A DNA stretch of 64,000 nt. Origin: Bryopsis sp. KO-2023 (Eukaryota; Chlorophyta; Ulvophyceae; Bryopsidales; Bryopsidaceae). The DNA lies in the NCBI GenBank assembly GCA_030272585.1, contig BSYQ01000006.1, positions 4,241,001-4,305,000 on the forward strand, given 5' to 3'. The translations under genes and the position numbers were made by a program. Below are positions 62,250-64,000 of this stretch, in pieces. Position 1 is the stretch's first letter, and every line of letters begins with the position of its first letter. Below the pieces are notes generated by a model. It ran no database searches. It saw only the letters and a list, made by a program, of their open reading frames with translations, and was not told the origin of the DNA.

Positions 62250-64000
62250 AAAAAAAAAATTAATGGTGTCGAATGAGAAAGAACCGAAGGAAGAAAACAA
62301 TGGGGAAGAAAAAAAAAAAAAATCAAAAGTGGGATGGGTTTGGAGAAAAAAAGAAGAGGAGGGGGGGGGGGGTGGGGGAGGGGGAGGGGCTTTAGGAAAG
62401 TAAAGAAAGGGGGGAAAAGAAAAGCAAAAAAAAAAATGGGGGTGATATATTTTTATGTGATGCGATGTGTCGTGTTCCTATGTTGGGCACTCTTTTTAAA
62501 TTCTCTCTGTATTTTGTTTCGGTTTTTTTTTTTTTTTAGTTTTTAGTTTTTCCTCGTTCCTTGTTGTTTTTTTGTTTTCCCTTTTTTGTTTTCTCGTTTC
62601 TCATCTCATCTTTTAAGAAGATAAATTCTGCCGAGAACAAAGGTGGGGGGAAAAAAAATAGAAAAAAAAACACACTAAGATCGGAAAAAAATAAGGAGTG
62701 AGACAAGAGAGAAATTTAACTTGTATCGATTGGCAGGAGTTTAAAAAAAAAAAGGGAAAAAAGAAAAAGAAAAAAAAGAGAAAGCGGTGACCGAAAGTAG
62801 GTTGGTTGGTTTTGTTTTTTGGTTTTGTTTTTTTTTTTCCCCTTCTTTCTTGGGTTTTTTTGGGGGGAAGGGAAGAATGGTTTTGAAGTAAATATTGGCC
62901 ACGATTATCGTCGAAGTTCTATAATACATAAGACTTGTTATCATGGGGATTTGGATTAAAAAACAAACTAAAACAAAAAGAAAAAACAGACGATGAAAAA
63001 AGCAAAAAAGAAAAGAACAAGAGAGAGAAAGAGAGGGATGGGAAAAAAAAAAGAAAGAGACACCTCCCCTGATAAAAATGTCTTAAGGAGCGTTATATTT
63101 GTTTTTCAATCTTTTCAAGCCTTCACTGTACAAAAAACAGAGAAACATATCCTGATGGTGGAAATCGCCCATTGAGTATCGGGGAGGAACCACCACCAAA
63201 CCAAAGAAAAAAAAAATGGCACAGATGTAAAAAGAATTGTGTTTGGGAATGACATTGGGTTGGGGGGCCAGGTTTTGAAGGGAAAGAACCGGGTTTAAAA
63301 AGACAAACATATAAAGAGACATTTAAAAAAAAAAATGGAGTACATAAAGGTGGCATATTTGCTCTCGGAAGGTTGGAATGGGTTTTAATCTTTTTTTTTT
63401 TTTTTTTTCAAAATTTTCGAAGGGGGATTTTGGGTGGAAAGAGAGGAAGAGAAAAGAAAAGGGGGTCCCTTTTGAAGCCGGTGGGGAGATGGGCATGGTG
63501 AAAAGGAAAACAAGAAAAACAGGGAAAGATTATTGTTGTATCTGGCATGATTTGTGGTAAAAAAAAAGGAAAACGATACAAAATATACGATCGTGTGTGT
63601 GTGTGTTTGTTTTTTGAGAAAGAAAGGTTCCTGAGGATTTTTTTTTTATTGCCTTTTTCTTTTTCTTTTTTTTGCTGCTGATTTGTGTGTAATTTGTGCC
63701 AGATCATTCTATGATGGTTTTTCCTTGTATTTGATTTTTTTTTCCCTCTGCCGTGTCTGTGTTTGTGTGTCTGTTTTTTCTTCTCTGAATTGAAGTTATA
63801 AAAAAAATATATTGAATTTCCGAAGCACAGAGAAATCGGCACCAGGGGTAAGGTGGGAGGAATGGAATGAAAAAAAGAAAGAAAAAAAAATGAGGGGAAA
63901 GGAAAGAAAAAAAGAAATGGTGCGAGGAAAAAGCCTCGGGGAGGGAAAAGCAGGGAGGGGCAGTGGTTTCAAGATATCTGTGAGTTTTTTTGTCAATGCT
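62250..64000. other. Downstream of the kinesin gene, no gene seen
   Basis: Purine-rich and homopolymer-rich DNA with short frames that track the A and G runs. The first part is presumably the kinesin 3' untranslated region. Confidence 0.6.

Overview
The window is nuclear DNA of a eukaryote, most probably a green-lineage (streptophyte or other green) alga. Four of the six host genes support this. A plastid-type A-type Fe-S carrier and a YbaB/EbfC protein both begin with transit-peptide-like N-termini. The proteasome subunit RPN7 matches the plant form almost without gaps. A kinesin with a KIF9-like motor suggests, weakly, a lineage with flagellate cells. Host genes are split by many GT-AG introns full of homopolymer runs. 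The species cannot be named from this sequence.

Positions 1 to about 30.9 kb hold a stack of LTR retrotransposons of the Ty3/gypsy order, read here as a nest. Each element appears only as its right half and is cut inside a gene by the next one: A (minus strand, 1-1660), D (two tandem, nearly identical truncated copies, 1661-8471), B (8473-16592, nearly complete), E (minus, 16593-20935), C (20936-26461) and F (26462 to about 30906). The implied order of insertion, oldest to youngest, is F, C, E, B, D, A, and the left halves should lie outside the window. B carries a chain of four overlapping reading frames (a small ORF, a 166-codon ORF with a duplicated Cys module, gag, pol) plus a separate ORF after pol. 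C, from a different lineage, has a similar post-pol ORF. Both post-pol proteins join a coiled coil, an acidic stretch and a RING-like Cys/His pattern. Elements A and B share 150 identical bases of LTR up to the TATA region and then have unrelated sequence.

From about 31 kb to the end is host DNA with six genes: a plastid YbaB-like protein (-), a plastid IscA/SufA-like carrier (+), RPN7 (-), eIF4A-III (+), an unrecognised single-pass membrane protein (+), an unrecognised CX2C...CX2C zinc-motif protein (-) and a 20-exon kinesin (+), making seven transcription units in all. Three neighbouring pairs are head to head: YbaB/IscA (335 bp apart), RPN7/eIF4A3 (357 bp) and zinc protein/kinesin (1.6 kb). 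For five multi-exon genes the exon chains were rebuilt by hand. Their summed lengths are whole codons, and RPN7 (388 aa) and eIF4A3 (413 aa) match the usual family lengths. The intergenic DNA holds a 413-bp inverted-repeat element, microsatellites, a telomere-like heptamer array and a short two-copy dispersed repeat.
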